From Verpa conica (taxonomy: Eukaryota; Ascomycota; Pezizomycetes; Pezizales; Morchellaceae), in NCBI GenBank assembly GCA_033030425.1, contig JAUFSD010000004.1, forward strand, positions 1,674,001 to 1,738,000: DNA of 64,000 nt, read 5' to 3'. The translations under genes and the position numbers were made by a program. Below the pieces are notes generated by a model that saw nothing but the letters and a program-made list of their open reading frames with translations, had not been told where the DNA came from and did not search any database. Each line of letters starts with the position of its first letter. Position 1 is the stretch's first letter. This document shows positions 11,277 to 24,565 of the stretch, piece after piece.

Positions 11277-14200
11277 ATGTCCTCCCACTCCAATGCCCCA
11301 CCCCGCTCATCGGGGAGCGGGAAATCTTCCATCTTCTCGAGAAATAAGCCTCACAAGGTAGCACTCTTTTCAGGACCTTCAAAAGGAGGAGAGTCCTACC
11401 CCCCTTCAGATGCGGACAGCTCAAAGAGCTCACGAGGAAGCAAGGCTCATCATCATTCGAGATTATCTATGTCGAGCTCAAAGAGTGACACGAGAGAGAG
11501 TCATTACTTTTCCGGGGAGCTCTCACCGACCCAGACAAACGGTCTCAACTATTCTGCCGGAATAGTGACTTCAATACCCTACGACTCGGTAGCTGCTGAT
11601 TTGAATAGACAACCGATACCTATGGAGCACCTACGGCCAGTCTCGAGGGGAGATGAGCAGGTAACTCCTCACGGTCTAGGGAAATTTGGCGATTTCCACC
11701 AGTACCCCCAGGTCTACCCGTCACCTGACCAACAATACTCCCACCCGTCAGGTCCTAGGCCGCCACCCAGCTCTGGATCATCGTCATCGACGGTAACACC
11801 TAATTCACATCAGCATCACTCGGGCCAGTATGTAGCCTACAACCACCAGCCTACAAGTCCATACGCGAATTCAACATTCTCCTCACGCCAACATGATGTT
11901 CCAAACCAACCTTACTTCAACTCTCTCGCCTCGAACTCATCAAGCTCTTCATACCCCCGCACCTCTTCCGACCAGACATCTGTCTACTCCTCTATCTCAT
12001 CAGCAACTAGAAACTCTGTTGTATCTGTCGCCCCCAGCGTCGCAGAGTTTATGCCGTCTCCAATGAATTATAATTCCCCTGACGGGTTTGTCCTGGAGCG
12101 CCCTCGAGATGACCGGGAGGTTGAGCGGATGTTCTATGAACTAATGGTGAAGAGGGGCTATATGAATCTCCCGGAACAGGCGAAAAGACAGATGATGGCT
12201 TACCTGCCAAGTAAAAAATGGGTTATGGTTCATCAGGATAAGCTGGCAGACTTCCAGGTGGAGCAGAAGAGAAGGGCGGCGGCACAAGCGCAGGGAAGGG
12301 ATCCGGACGAGGATAGCCCGGAGTGGTATGTAAAGAAGATTATGGATGGAACTATTAGTGTGAAGCAATTAGGGAGTTTGAGTGTGTCTCTTAGAACTCA
12401 GCCCATCAGGTATGCTATTTACTAAAGTATCATCATTTCCGGGAGTGAAGCTAATGGAGAGTGATAATCAAGTTGGGTTAAAGAATTTATTGAAGCTCAG
12501 GGACAAGTCGCTCTCACGACTGTCCTCCGGGGTATAAATAATCATACCGGAAAGAATAGTGCCGGATCAGATGCTATTCTCGACCGCGAGTATGACATCG
12601 TTAAATGTTTGAAGGCGCTTATGAACAACAAGTATGGTGCCGATGACGCCCTTAAACACCACCACTGCGTTTCTGCACTTACGGCATCTCTCACCTCCCC
12701 CCGAGTAACAACCCGAAAACTTGTCTCCGAAGTTTTAACTTTCTTGTGTCATTGGGATCGACCACACGGCCACACAAAGGTTCTTGCTGCACTTGATCAG
12801 TTGAAGAGTCACCAAGGCGAAAATGGCAGGTTCGACGCTTGGCTCAGGATTGTTGAGGTCACTATCGACGGACGAGGAAAGCTCGGGAGTCTTGTTGGTG
12901 CTAGTGAGGAGGTCCGGTCTGGAGGTATTGGAATGGAAAGCTTGCTCATGGAATATGCCCTTGCGACATTATTCCTAATCAATATTATCGCCTCCGGCGC
13001 CGATGATCTCCATGCTCGAATTCACATCAGAGCCCAATTCAAAGCGTGCGGGTTTGGCAGGATTGCCACAAAGATGCAGGGGTTCCAATATGATCTTATC
13101 GATAAACAGATCCAGAAATACGAGGATGACGCCGCCGTTGACTATGAGGAGCTTATGGAAAGAGATGGAGGTAGCATGGCAGATAGCGTAGAGGGTGATC
13201 CAAAGGACCTTAACGACCCAACTGCTATCGTAGAGGCAATAATGAATAAAGTCCAGGGCTCTCAAACTCAGGACTACTTCGTATCGTCGCTACAACATCT
13301 ATTGCTCATGAGGGATAACAATCATGAGGACCGACTACGCATGTTTCAACTTGTAGACTCAATATTGGGCTACGTTGTCATGGACCGGCGCCTGCCGGAT
13401 ATGGACTTGAAAGCAAGTCTGAACTTCTCAGTTCAGGCGCTCATGGACAAGCTCCATACCGATGCGGAGGCACGACATGCGCTCGAGGAGGCGTCAGAGG
13501 CTAGACAAATCGCGGAGAGTGCGATTGCAGAGAGAGATGCCATGAAGGACCAGGTTGATATGGGTGCGGATGGACTAATCGCGAAGCTCAAACGACAATT
13601 AGACGAGCAAACCCAGGTGATTGAGATCCAGCGACGGCAAAACGAAGGACTAAAGGGGGAACTAGAGGAAATCAAACTTGCACATGCTATGCAGATGCAG
13701 AAGAGCGAACTCGAGACTAGGGAGCTGTATCTCATGCTTCGAGACTCCCAGGATAAGGCAGACGCGGCACATGCGGAGAAGGTCAAGAAGGCGAAGAAGG
13801 AGGGAAAGACTATTCCTGATGAGTTGAGTGTTGCGCAAATGAAGGGTATCATGGACCGACAGAAGTTGATGATGAGGCTTGAGACACAGCTTGAGAGGAA
13901 GAAGACTGAATTTAAACTTGAGGGTAAGGTGTGGCAGCAGGTGGCACCCAGTGATAGGTTGAGGGAACTACGAGAACGTATGGATGCGGTACAAAGGGAA
14001 GCTAAGCAATTGGAGCAAGAGCATTTTGAAGAAGCTGCAAGGCAAAGAAATGTTTCTGCGACCTTTGGAAGCGTTAGGAGAGAAAAGAGTGGATTCTCGC
14101 AGCCTGAAAGGAGGATTTCCTCGGCGCCTCAAACTTTCGCAGACAGGGATAAGATACATAAGGAAGGTGAAATGGAGGATGACATTACAGAAGAGAGTGA

Positions 14201-17200
14201 GGGTGATGATGAAGATGAGTTTATCGAGTATGCAACACCAAAATTGATTTCTGTAGGCAGAAGACCGAGGGCGAAGTCTCGGAAATCAGGTTACACTGGA
14301 GGAAGGCCTAAGATGTCAGCTGATCAGGCGACTGGATTGTTTGGAGAGCTTTCAAATAGAGTTCATAGGTTCGATCCTGATGCTGGGGATAGTGAGGATA
14401 TTGAGGATGGAGATGAGAAATATGTCGACGCCAAGGATGGAGATTCAGATATCAATGATGGGGTTACTACTGGGCGCTCACACTCGAGCATGGAGTCTGA
14501 TTCTCCGAGGACACCTGTGGATCTTGATGCTCCTACGAATGGGGAGGCTAAGTTTGATGGATCGACCCCAGGTGTAGTTATTATGCCAGGATTTACTTCG
14601 GTCGCTCCCCCTCCGCCTCCGCCGCCGCCGGGTATGCCCGGATTCCCCAATACCCCGGGTACGCCGCTGCCGGGTGTAGTTGTAATGGAAGGATTTTCTT
14701 CGACCGCCCCTCCACCACCGCCACCACCACCAGGTATGCCCGGTTTGCCTAGTATGCCTGGCTTTAGTAGTACTGCACCACCTCCACCACCTCCACCTCC
14801 GGGTATGCCTGGCTTTAGTACTAGTGCCCCCCCTCCCCCACCGCCTCCTCCAGGTATGGCTGGTTTCGGTGGTGGACCACCTCCACCACCTCCGCCAATG
14901 CCAGGGTTCGGCGGTGGTCCGCCACCACCACCGCCTCCTCCGCCCGGTTTCTCAGGCAGTGGTCCACCACCACCACCTCCTCCGCCCCCTCCTGGGTTCA
15001 GTTTCGGTGGCCCTCCACCGCCTGGAATGCCTGGGATGCCTCTCCCGCCGCCTTCGCCTATGGGTATGCTCTATGGTGCACCAGGTGGCACATTGTTTAC
15101 TGGCATGAGACCTAAGAAGAAGCTGAAGCCTATGCATTGGGAGAAGTTGGATGGTGTTGAGTACACTATTTGGGCAAACCGGTTCGATAAGGATGCGATG
15201 TTTGATGAGCTGAGTAAAAAGGGTATCTTGGAAGAAATGGAGCGGCTGTTTGCATTTAAAGAAGCTAGGATGTTGAAGAGGGGGGCGGGTACTGCCGAGA
15301 AGAAGAAGGAATTTTTGGATTCCGGGATTGTTAAGGCTTTCCAGATTGCACTGTCGAAATACGCCAATATTCCTGTCGACCAGGTAGTCAAGAAGATCCT
15401 GTCTTGTGATAAGGATATGCTTGATAACTCTGCTATCATGGACTTCTTGTTGAAAGACGAACTTTGCATTATTTCCGATAACCTGTCGAAGAACTTGACA
15501 CCATACAGTATTGACTGGACTGAATCAGATGCGGATAAACAGAAGCGTGAAGCAGATCCAAATGAGTTGCGAAGAGAGGACCATATCTTCTTAGAGACTG
15601 CATTTAATTTACACCATTACTGGAAAGGTAGAATAAGAGCCTTGGCACTGACAAGGACTTTGGATCCCGATTATACCGAGCTACAAGGGAAGTTGCATCA
15701 GATCGTCAAGGTTGCGGATAAGGTCCGAGGATCGAAGGCGTTCCATGGTGTTCTTAATGTAGGCTGCTCTCTAGTGGATTGCTTGGCAAGTACTGATTTA
15801 TGTTTGATAGGTTATTTTGACTATGGGTAACTTCATGAACGAGGCGAACAAGCAAGCTACTGGCTTCAAGCTAGGGACGCTCTCGCGATTGGTTAACGTG
15901 AAAGATGACAAGAACCAGAGGACATTTATGGACTATATTGAAATGTCAATTCGGAACAAGTTCCCAGAGTGGCAGACATTCATGGATGATTTGTACGAAT
16001 GTATTGCATTGGAGAAAGGTTTGTATTTGATTCTATTCTGATTGTGAAGGGACTGAAACTGATTATTTTGGAAAATAGCCGACGTGGACAACTTGATGCA
16101 GCAGTCTAAGAGGTTTATTGATAACATCAATAACATCCAAGCCTCTGTCGACGCTGGTAACCTTAGCGATCCGAAGAAATTCCATCCTGCGGATCGTGTC
16201 TTGCAGGTCATACTACCGATCTTGCCGGAGGCGAGGAAGAAGGCGGGGTATCTTAAGGATCATTTGGATGCCATGACAAAGACATTTAATGACCTGCTTA
16301 CGTATTATGGGGAGGATCCAGCGGATGAACAATCTAGGAAGAGGTTTTTTAAGATGATTGCAGACTTTTTGAAGAATTATAAGGTATATTTATCTCCTTT
16401 TATAATTAATCGTTTTTAGGCTTCATATTAATCTATGGACAGGCCTCAAATCTTAAAAATATGGAACTCGAGGATGAAGAGAAGCGAAGGGAGAAGAGGC
16501 TTAAATTGCTCAATGCTACAACTACATCCTCAAAGGTCAATGTGGAATCTACTCCAAGCAGCTCTGGTGCTATGGAGGTGTTGTTCGAGAAGCTCAAGAA
16601 AGCCGGTCCCGCGCACAGAGAGAAGAGGGAAACCCGCCGCAAGGCACTGGCCAAGGCAGGTCGAACAGGCCGAATCGCATCAGGTACAAGTGGACGAACA
16701 GTATCAGGAACGAGTATAGCAGATCCTTCGTCATCTGGTGGAGAACAACCCACATCTCCAGACTTCCCTCTCACACCAACGTCACTCCCGACGATTGAGG
16801 CAATGGAAGAGGATGCACTTACATCAAAGACGCAAGAGATGCTTATGCGATTACGGGGGGAAAACAGCGGCGATGGAGCAAGTGGATCAGCTACAGCCCC
16901 AAGTCTTCGCGTAAGAAGAAGGAGAGGAAGTGGCGACGACTCAAGACGGGAGCGACGAAGGAGGCAAGGAAGCAATGTATCGGCGTCTGGTACAGAAGCT
17001 GCTACAGCTTTTTCCCTAGACGAATCTCAAGAGAACCCGGAGGATGCTGGAGCAAGAGCGAAGCTGGCATTGATGAATATGAGGCGGGGATCAGAGGCGG
17101 ATGTAGAGGCGGATGTAGAGGATGAGGGTGGAGTTAGTGGAGGAATGCCAACACCGACAACGATTGTATCACCGCCGTCACCAGAACAAAAGAAGGCGGA

Positions 17201-17219
17201 ACTAGCGGTGGTGGAATAG
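11277..17219 (+). CDS. BNI1: Diaphanous-related formin (SepA/Bni1 type)
   Basis: Five exons: 11277-12409, 12473-15758, 15811-16018, 16079-16383, 16443-17219; about 1,902 residues. It nucleates and elongates unbranched actin cables at hyphal tips and septa, under Rho GTPase control. Residues 1-270 are a low-complexity Ser/Pro/His/Gln tail. The GTPase-binding/FH3 region follows (FVLERPRDDREVERMF.. LPSKKWVMV, running through exon 2 start). A coiled coil precedes an acidic linker, then an FH1 domain with repeated runs of 5-10 prolines separated by Gly/Met/Phe (about 1080-1240). FH2 starts at KKLKPMHWEKLDG (about 1257) and spans exons 2-4 (KAFHGVLNVILTMGNFMN at the exon 2/3 junction). The DAD is near 1684-1712 (MEVLFEKLKKAG.. 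EKRETRRK). Each intron is short, has GT..AG ends and restores a conserved motif. The C-terminal 200 residues are Ser/Arg-rich. Length matches fungal SepA proteins. Confidence 0.95.
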
Positions 17220-20200
17220 TGTGCTTTTTGGGGGTCGCGTTAGGATTTATTTTTGCTGGGGGTTATTCTTTTCTTTATCGTGCCTTCACTTTACGTGAGG
17301 GCGTAATTAATGGGTTCTCGTTCTCTTTGCGGGTATATTTCTTTTGTTCTTTGGGGGCTTTTCCTTTTTGTATATGGATTGCTTGCGTTACCTACTTGCA
17401 GGTATAGTCCAGCGTGGCTGAATATTTTTCTTTCTTTTGTCTTTTCTACTCTTGACTTGGACTTTAGTTTTGCTGGCCTCCAGCCTATATAGGTTCTGTG
17501 TTTTCTACTGTAATGACATCTTCATTGCGGACACTACCTTACCCCCTACATAAGCTGATTATTTCCTTTTGTTGGATAAGCCCGTCTTTTATTTGTTTCC
17601 TTCTTTCTTCTTTTTTCCCTTTTACTTTAGAGTTGGACTGACTAGGCCGGGTATATGGAAATCACGGACTAGACGAGCGGCTCCTTTCTTCTGTGGACTA
17701 CGCTAGTTATGGCCTACTACCACAGGAGATATTAATTTCTTTATTTATTTTATTAGTTAATTTTTTTCTTTTTCCCTCTTCTTTTTTCCCCATTAGTTTA
17801 TCTGATTTATAGCCTTGAATATTTCGGTGCGGTTTTGTATGTACATTTTTACGTGTACAAAAGCTTGAGTTTACTATATAGTAAATATAAGTGCGTTGTG
17901 TAAATTGTGGGCTTTGAGTAGTTTCTTGTATTTTGCTAAGATATACAGCTATGCTGATAGACAGTTATAGCCCTACGCCCCCTCTACTGTAGTGATCTAC
18001 TATAGATGGCATAACCTCCCTCCCATATACCCCTGAGCGCATGGCAGCCTGGCCGTCAGCCATGACTATTGCTCCGTTGCTATTTAGAGGTCACATGCCC
18101 TGAGCGAAGAAACTTTATCAATGAAATTTCAGTATTCTATCAATTGCCCCAGTTTACCAGCTCGCTCAGCTGAGGGGCCACTACGTGACCGGAGCTGACT
18201 TCCAATACTCCACACTTACTGATATCTGGTTAGGGTTCACCGTGGGAGAGTTTGTTGCAACCGGGGCCGATTTGTCTGATGGGCCAGCGAATCAAAAGTG
18301 GATATACTTCGCACCACCTACTCTACAGGGTATGCAAACGAATCAATATATACATTACCCACACAAGTGTAGAGCTACAATAATATTTATTTACTCTTCT
18401 ATAGCTTAGATTAACAAATTCATCTTAATGATACATACCAAGATATTTCCTATCACAGTATAAGAGACAATAACCTGACAGTGTATGTGATACTATCCCC
18501 AATATCTCCACTTCTACGTAGCGATACTTTATACAAAGACCCTAAATTCTTTAAGCAGATGTATTCCCTTATCGACGTGTGCCGAGACAGCTAGTTCTGC
18601 TATCGAGATCTCTCGTGATTATAGTAGAAAAACAACTATTGAGTATCAGATATTGACTACAAGACCGTCTAATCCCTGGGCCTACCGCCCCCCCTTCGAT
18701 ACGGTCTGATATTGCCTAGACGATACAATATATTCTTATCTTGCCTGGGTTAGGACGATTCTTAGACCGGATTGGCCCAGATAAATCCCTCCGCTGGCTA
18801 TAGCAATATCTATGAACCGGCTATTCCTGACGGCAGCTTTGTCGCCTCAGTACTCCTCGGATCCCTGCATGTTCCTAAATATTATATCAGTATTGTCTTA
18901 GCCCAAGTTTCCATATCTAGAAGACGATGGAAGACGGGACACCAACATCAGTGTGCATTTTACTGCTTCAGCTCCTGCTAGACCAAGTACATATTGATAA
19001 AAGTACTTATTAATGTAATTTTCAGAGAAAAGAGAAGGAAGTATAAGGGGTGAGCCTCTTCTTATAGTGCTATAAAAGGACACCTGGTGTGATATCCACC
19101 TCGGTCCCGAAGACTCGTGAGGGAACGATGATCAATGTCCTATTGTAGCGTGCTAACTAAAAGAAGGTGATCATAATAATCAAAGAAAGAGAGTGTAATG
19201 TCCGTCGTCGGTCCCTAAGACTCGATGAGGAAATGATGACCAATTTTCTATTGGTAGATACTAGCTAAACGAAAAGAATGATCATGATCAAGAGAAGAGA
19301 GGCTCTAACTACATATATATGCCAAGAGCCACGTGACATGATCGTCCCGTGGCACCTGCTGCTAACCACAACCACTAGTATAGCCACCAGTAATTTATTC
19401 TCTTAAAGGATTTGATTCAAAAGACTGTTTTAAGAAACTGTCAACTCCTATTATCAGAAACCTGAGAATTTAATTTCTGAAGTTATCTCGAGGGGAAAAT
19501 TGTTTCAGAAATTGTAATTTCCTAGTTGCAAACACCTAAGGAAGAGAGTCCTTCTCCACTTCCTTTCTCTTCTTATACATTGAAATTTAACGTAGGGACA
19601 CGGGTCCCTTAAGGACTAGTGAGGTGAATCTAGTAAGAGACGTTGTTGCTGTGCGTCTTCTGTAACTAACAACCTTTGAATAACATTGATTGTGATAATG
19701 CCCCGTATAAGGCTTGGCTCCTAACAGCACTTCGACCTTCTTATGAGAGATATGACATGTATTATTAATAATGATCTAGTCTAAGAGCCTCACTTGGCTC
19801 TTATGGTACACGCCAAGACATTCTTGGAGTCACGTTCCATGACATTGATTGTGCTTAACAATTTAAATTCCCATCAACACTCGATCAAAGAAGACGCTTT
19901 TTAGAATTAAAATCTTTTCCAGGGAACCTGAGGAGAGAAAATTTCTCTCCTCTCCTTCTATTTATTCCTCCCACTAGCTTGAACCTTATCTTCACAGTCC
20001 TAAGACCTAGCTCAATCCACCTGACTAATCATCTGAACTCGACACTAACATCTTGTCCTTATCGTAAAGTTTATTCATAAACCCTATACCCTAAGTCCCT
20101 AATTTCCATGACTAATACAGAGAACCCGTCACTGAGAGAGAGTGTCTCTCCTCCGGATCCTATTTTATCTACCCCTCTAGTACAAAGTATATTTGGTGAG

Positions 20201-23200
20201 CCCTAAGCCCTGTGTCTTTAGCAGCTGTGCTGCTTACAAATCCACGGAACTCGTCAACTAGTGTTCGTGACGTCAATCGTTTGCTACAAAAATTGCGTTT
20301 AATAGGATCGGTAAGAATGGGCGAAAATAGGGGCAAATATCTCCCCACTCCCTTGCCACGAGATATCCAATGGCAATTTTCTGGAGTCGATTAATCCGAC
20401 TGATAGACAGGAAAATATCTCCCATGGTGTAAAGAAACACCACAGACCAAAGGAACTCTAATGTTGTCTCTAAAATATCGATATTTTTGTTGATCCAGGC
20501 TTTTTCACGTTCCTGGATAGACCTCTGTAAGGCTAGATAAGAAAGAGTGGATGTAGTCGTGGGGACGAAAACGAGAAAGACATGACTCTGAGTGAGATTA
20601 TCAACAGGAGTCTGTAGAATTGATATACACGGCCGGTATAATTGTGTTGAAGGTGTCAATTATACAGGTTCCGCACTATATATAAGGAGTACAGAAACTA
20701 ATGGTCAGAACAACAGCACGATCTCAGAAACAAGTTGGGACTAACCGGGAATGCGATCTTCTCTAAACACGGGGTGTATGAACCGCTTCTACAAATGTAG
20801 CTGTAGACTACCTTTGGTATTAGCTCTATAATGGCAATATTAGCAATAGCACGTAAGGCTTTAGACATACCTGTATTGGTTATTGCGGGCCTCTGAAGCG
20901 AAGTTGTAGATGTTTCACGGTTGGTAGTTCTGGGGTCGGGCTGTGGTTGCGGTTTAGTGGCCCGTGGGGAAGGCTAAGGTAAGGTAGGGTAGCTTTATTT
21001 CCACATACTTTTGCGTGAGAGATAGTGCCACTACTGCAGTTGTCCAAGGACTTACCCCACAGGTGTAGTACACGTATCCGAAAACGCAAGTCTAGGCTGG
21101 GGGCATGTAACTGTCCTTGTCACGTGAAGACCACGTAATATCTTTGTCACACTAGCTAGTGATCCTCCATAAGAGGATCATCCCTCCGATGTAGGAGGAA
21201 GACAATAATATTCTTGAGTTTGTCATCTTTTGATCAAAGTTAGTAGAGAGCTAGTCTTTCCGCTGGCAGACGTGTCTTGGGGACCGCAGCCAGCCATCAC
21301 AGTCCTAGTTCCTAGAAACTTACCACCGTACTCACCCCAAAGCGTATCAAACTACTTTGAGCGTAAAAATCACCCTTCAAAACACCCCTGTACCTGGGGC
21401 TTATTTAATTATTGAGGAAAACAAAAAAAGAAAAAAAATCCTGTACCTGTTTTGCAGTCAGCTTGAGATTCCATCGCCAAGATAAAATACAAACCTGAAG
21501 TCTTGGCACATACCTAATGTTTCGCCCTACAAGCGCCTCTGCCGTATGTATTATAATTTTTCTCATCTAGGTTAATAAAAGAATTACTTATATACCTATG
21601 TTTCTAGTTCTTATGGAGCTCGTCCTATAGCTCTAGCGAAGGGGGAATAACTAAAGCTGGGTGATTCTTGTGTTATTTGGATGGTTACATACATGTAGTA
21701 TCTACGGTGTATGCACCTAGAAAGTCTTCCTTAGTACCACTAACAGATCCTAATAAACTCTAAAAGATCTATCCCCTACTTTTGCGCTTACAGTTTCTAG
21801 TTTATTCTTCTCTTGGGAGTTCTCTTCTGTTAAGTCCCAATACCATTTACGGGTATGCCCGTAATCCGAGTGATTAGCCATGATGCAACGCCAAAAACAC
21901 CGGATACAAAGCCTCAACCCAAACCACAAACTCCAGAAACCCAATAACACATGTATCTTCGAGCCTGAGAAACGGGGTATTTCCACAACCCTACCAAGCG
22001 AGCTTAATAAAACACAACAAACTAGATCGAAAGGGGGAGGGAAAAAAAACAAAAAACCACACCCAGCCCAAAACCCAACCCCCACAACCAACCCTAGCGG
22101 AACAAAAACAACCTCAAAAAAGCCATACTATACAATCCCATCCTAAAGCTCACCCATAACTCTACCCTTCCACACCAAGAATCCCCGTCCCCATAGTTAA
22201 GACACCCTAGCTAGAAAAAGCCCGTTCCACCCAAAGACACCCTAGCTTCACCACTTAGTTTAGAAACACCCGCGTAAGTAACCTAGCGGTGTAGCTACCA
22301 CGGTACCGACGTCACCTCGCAGCAATATAAAGATCCTTCTCGAAGCTTCGGTGCTTCTAGTACCAACTGTGTGCCCCTCCCTCCCTCTCCCCGCATTCTC
22401 TACAAATAGAGTAGGTGACAGCGGTAAATTTTTGCTAAATTCTTAAAATAGTCTTAGCCGTCTTGGGGGTGTGGTGCTGTCTTACACAAGCGGGGAGATG
22501 GGTATTTTTGGCTGAGGTGTGTGTGTTTTTGTGAATCGACGGGTATTAGCCACAGCTGGTGTATTATGGGAATGTGCGCTTTTGGTAATTAATGTGTGGT
22601 TCTAGGTCTGATCTATAGAGAATTGTGAAGTCTTAATCGGGTTTGATAGGTTCAGGTGGTATACGTAACGCGACTGCGGGGGGGGGGGGGTAGAGTTTGG
22701 AGAGTAGTTACACAATGGTGAATCGAAGGACGGGGGGAGGGGAGAGAATTTTCTGAAAAGCGTGTAATAAAAAGGATGTTATTTCTCCTACATCTTATTA
22801 TTATTACTGCTGGGTTTTGGGTATTTTCATCTACGGTGTTTTTGTTTTTTTTGCTACTCTGGTCTGGAAATGCCCTTGCTCACATTACATCTAGGACTAA
22901 TATTTTCTTTTTCCTAGGCCGGGTTGATCGCTCTTCCAGATCGATGGGCACATCCAGATCCATGGTTACAGCATATGCCGGGGCTTCCGAGGCATTTAAT
23001 GATTTTTCCGGAACTTATAAGTAGTGATATTAAACTATTTTTACTTGAAAATATCGTGGTTTTTTTGTTTCACTCTTGCAAAACGGGTAATATCTCTACC
23101 ACGTAAAGCAATTAAAGAGTACTGGGAACTAGGAATAAGTCTCACTTGTTTGTGCATACCTCGCTTATATGGTCTTGCGGCAGTGCGGCCGAGAACTTAT

Positions 23201-24411
23201 TCCAAGCCTAAGCAGTTGCCTTCTACAGTAGAGCCCAGGAGTTCCCCTCAAAAAGTACATGTAAGTTAGTGAGTTTCGCTCTTGGTTTTCTGTTTTCCGA
23301 GTGATTCTTTATAGTCCGTCCGGCTCACTTCGGCAATCGATTCAGACCCCAATTCCTATAGACTATATCCGAGCCTATATCCATTGGGTTCATTTCTGCC
23401 GCCGAAGAAAAATTGTAATATTCCGTATTGGGCGTAGTCTGCCGGAACAACCGTGGGCGGGTACCTGATTCCGCAACTATTTGCGGGAGTTAGAGAACCC
23501 CGCCGGAACTTCCCCCCCGCGGCAAGTATATGAAAGTAAGATGTTTTTTTTTTTTTTTTTTTTTTTTCAAGTTGTCTCTCACATTCCTAACTCCCCGAAA
23601 TTATCGTGAAGTCAACACACGCGCCAGTAGCCGAGATATCTTTTCATCGGGGGCGGAAGGAGCGGTAGTGAAATCAATTCGAATGGAGTTTCGAGACGGG
23701 ATTCAGTCAAGCTAACTAACAATGCAGGACGGACCAAGTGTGGACCTCACAGAAGTCTTATTCACTCGGCGGGGGGGGGGCACTAAAAAAAAAAAAGTGG
23801 TTCCCGACGTGTACCCGGGGGGAGTTGTTGACAAGTGTCGAGAATTCTCCGCGGTAAGACCAGGCCAGTTGCGCCATCAACGTAAGCGGATAGTTAGCCG
23901 GCAACGGTCCATGCACAAACATCCGCCAGCCCGTGCCAAGGTGTCAGGGCTGAAGGTGCTGTGCATCTTATCGATAAAGATGAAGCCCCAACTCTCGAGA
24001 ATGCGGGGGAGCCAGGGGCAACTCCCGCACCACAACACCCCTAGGGACTAAGCCAGGTTGGGCAGACCCGATGTATCCCCGGCAGCTCATGCCATACTAG
24101 CGCGTGGAGTGGGCTCCGTCAATTGAGGGGTCTTTCTAGTGACAATGTGAGGAGGGTCTCTCTGTAGCACGGTGGGGCGGCCTTTCGCTGAGGGGTATAG
24201 GGGCTATAGCTAGTGTTTGAATAGAATAGTATAGAAACATCCTGTATAGTATTTAAGGGAGCAAAAGTCTGAACTTCTAAGAAATCATCATACGTTCTCA
24301 TCTCATCTCATCTCATCTGAATCGTCGATTCTCAATCACTCCTATCCTATTCTTCCAGACTTTGCCGACTCTAAACTACCTGCCGGTCGTTCCCCGTTTT
24401 TTTTGTTCCCG
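17220..24411. other. Gene-free, repeat-rich region
   Basis: About 7.2 kb without a supportable gene. It contains diverged tandem units at 19101-19300 with a weaker third copy near 19600, a G run of about 12 near 22679, a T run of more than 20 near 23545, and a G/A run pair near 23770. Open frames here are short and lack motifs. A frame around 22776-23024 begins with a hydrophobic stretch but has no other support. This is probably decayed transposon sequence. Confidence 0.5.
19101..19300. repeat. Two diverged tandem units of about 92 bp (period about 107 bp)
   Basis: Unit 1 (19101 to about 19192) and unit 2 (19208 to about 19300) share the order TCGGTCCC - AAGACTCG - GATGAxCAAT - CTATT - CTAACT/CTAAAC - GATCAT - AAGAGA, with many differences. 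A third start (GGGTCCCTTAAG.. ACTAGTGAGG) lies near 19605. It may be an internal repeat of a degraded LTR. Confidence 0.5.
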
Positions 24412-24565
24412 GTATGTATGCAACTGCTTCTGGCTGTTTGTGCCAAATCTACAATATAGCCGAAGTGTCTCCCCGCTCCTTTATATACCTGCTCATCACT
24501 GACAATTTCCTTCTTCATTCTTCAGATACAATCAAGTTACATAGTCATCTCTTCTCACATTCATC
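24412..24565 (+). promoter_or_regulatory. FDH leader: possible 5' UTR intron or TATA-proximal promoter
   Basis: A good donor (GTATGT at 24412) and acceptor (TTCTTCAG ending 24525) with a CACTGAC branch-like site bracket 114 nt before the ATG. A TATATA at 24482-24487 lies inside this span. The two readings exclude each other in part: either the start of transcription is upstream and this is a leader intron, or the TATA drives a short leader. Confidence 0.35.

Noticed and set aside
13433..13852. 139-codon minus-strand frame in the formin coiled coil
   Set aside because: Ser-rich shadow of a Glu/Ala-rich coiled coil.
18185..18981. Two short plus-strand frames that might be gene remnants
   Set aside because: They read like protein in places but match no family I know and have no splice support.
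20273..20659. 128-codon minus-strand frame
   Set aside because: Some hydrophobic stretches but no recognised motif or neighbour support.
22776..23024. 82-codon frame with a hydrophobic start
   Set aside because: It resembles a signal peptide only because of T-rich sequence; the rest is Ser/Arg-rich without motif.
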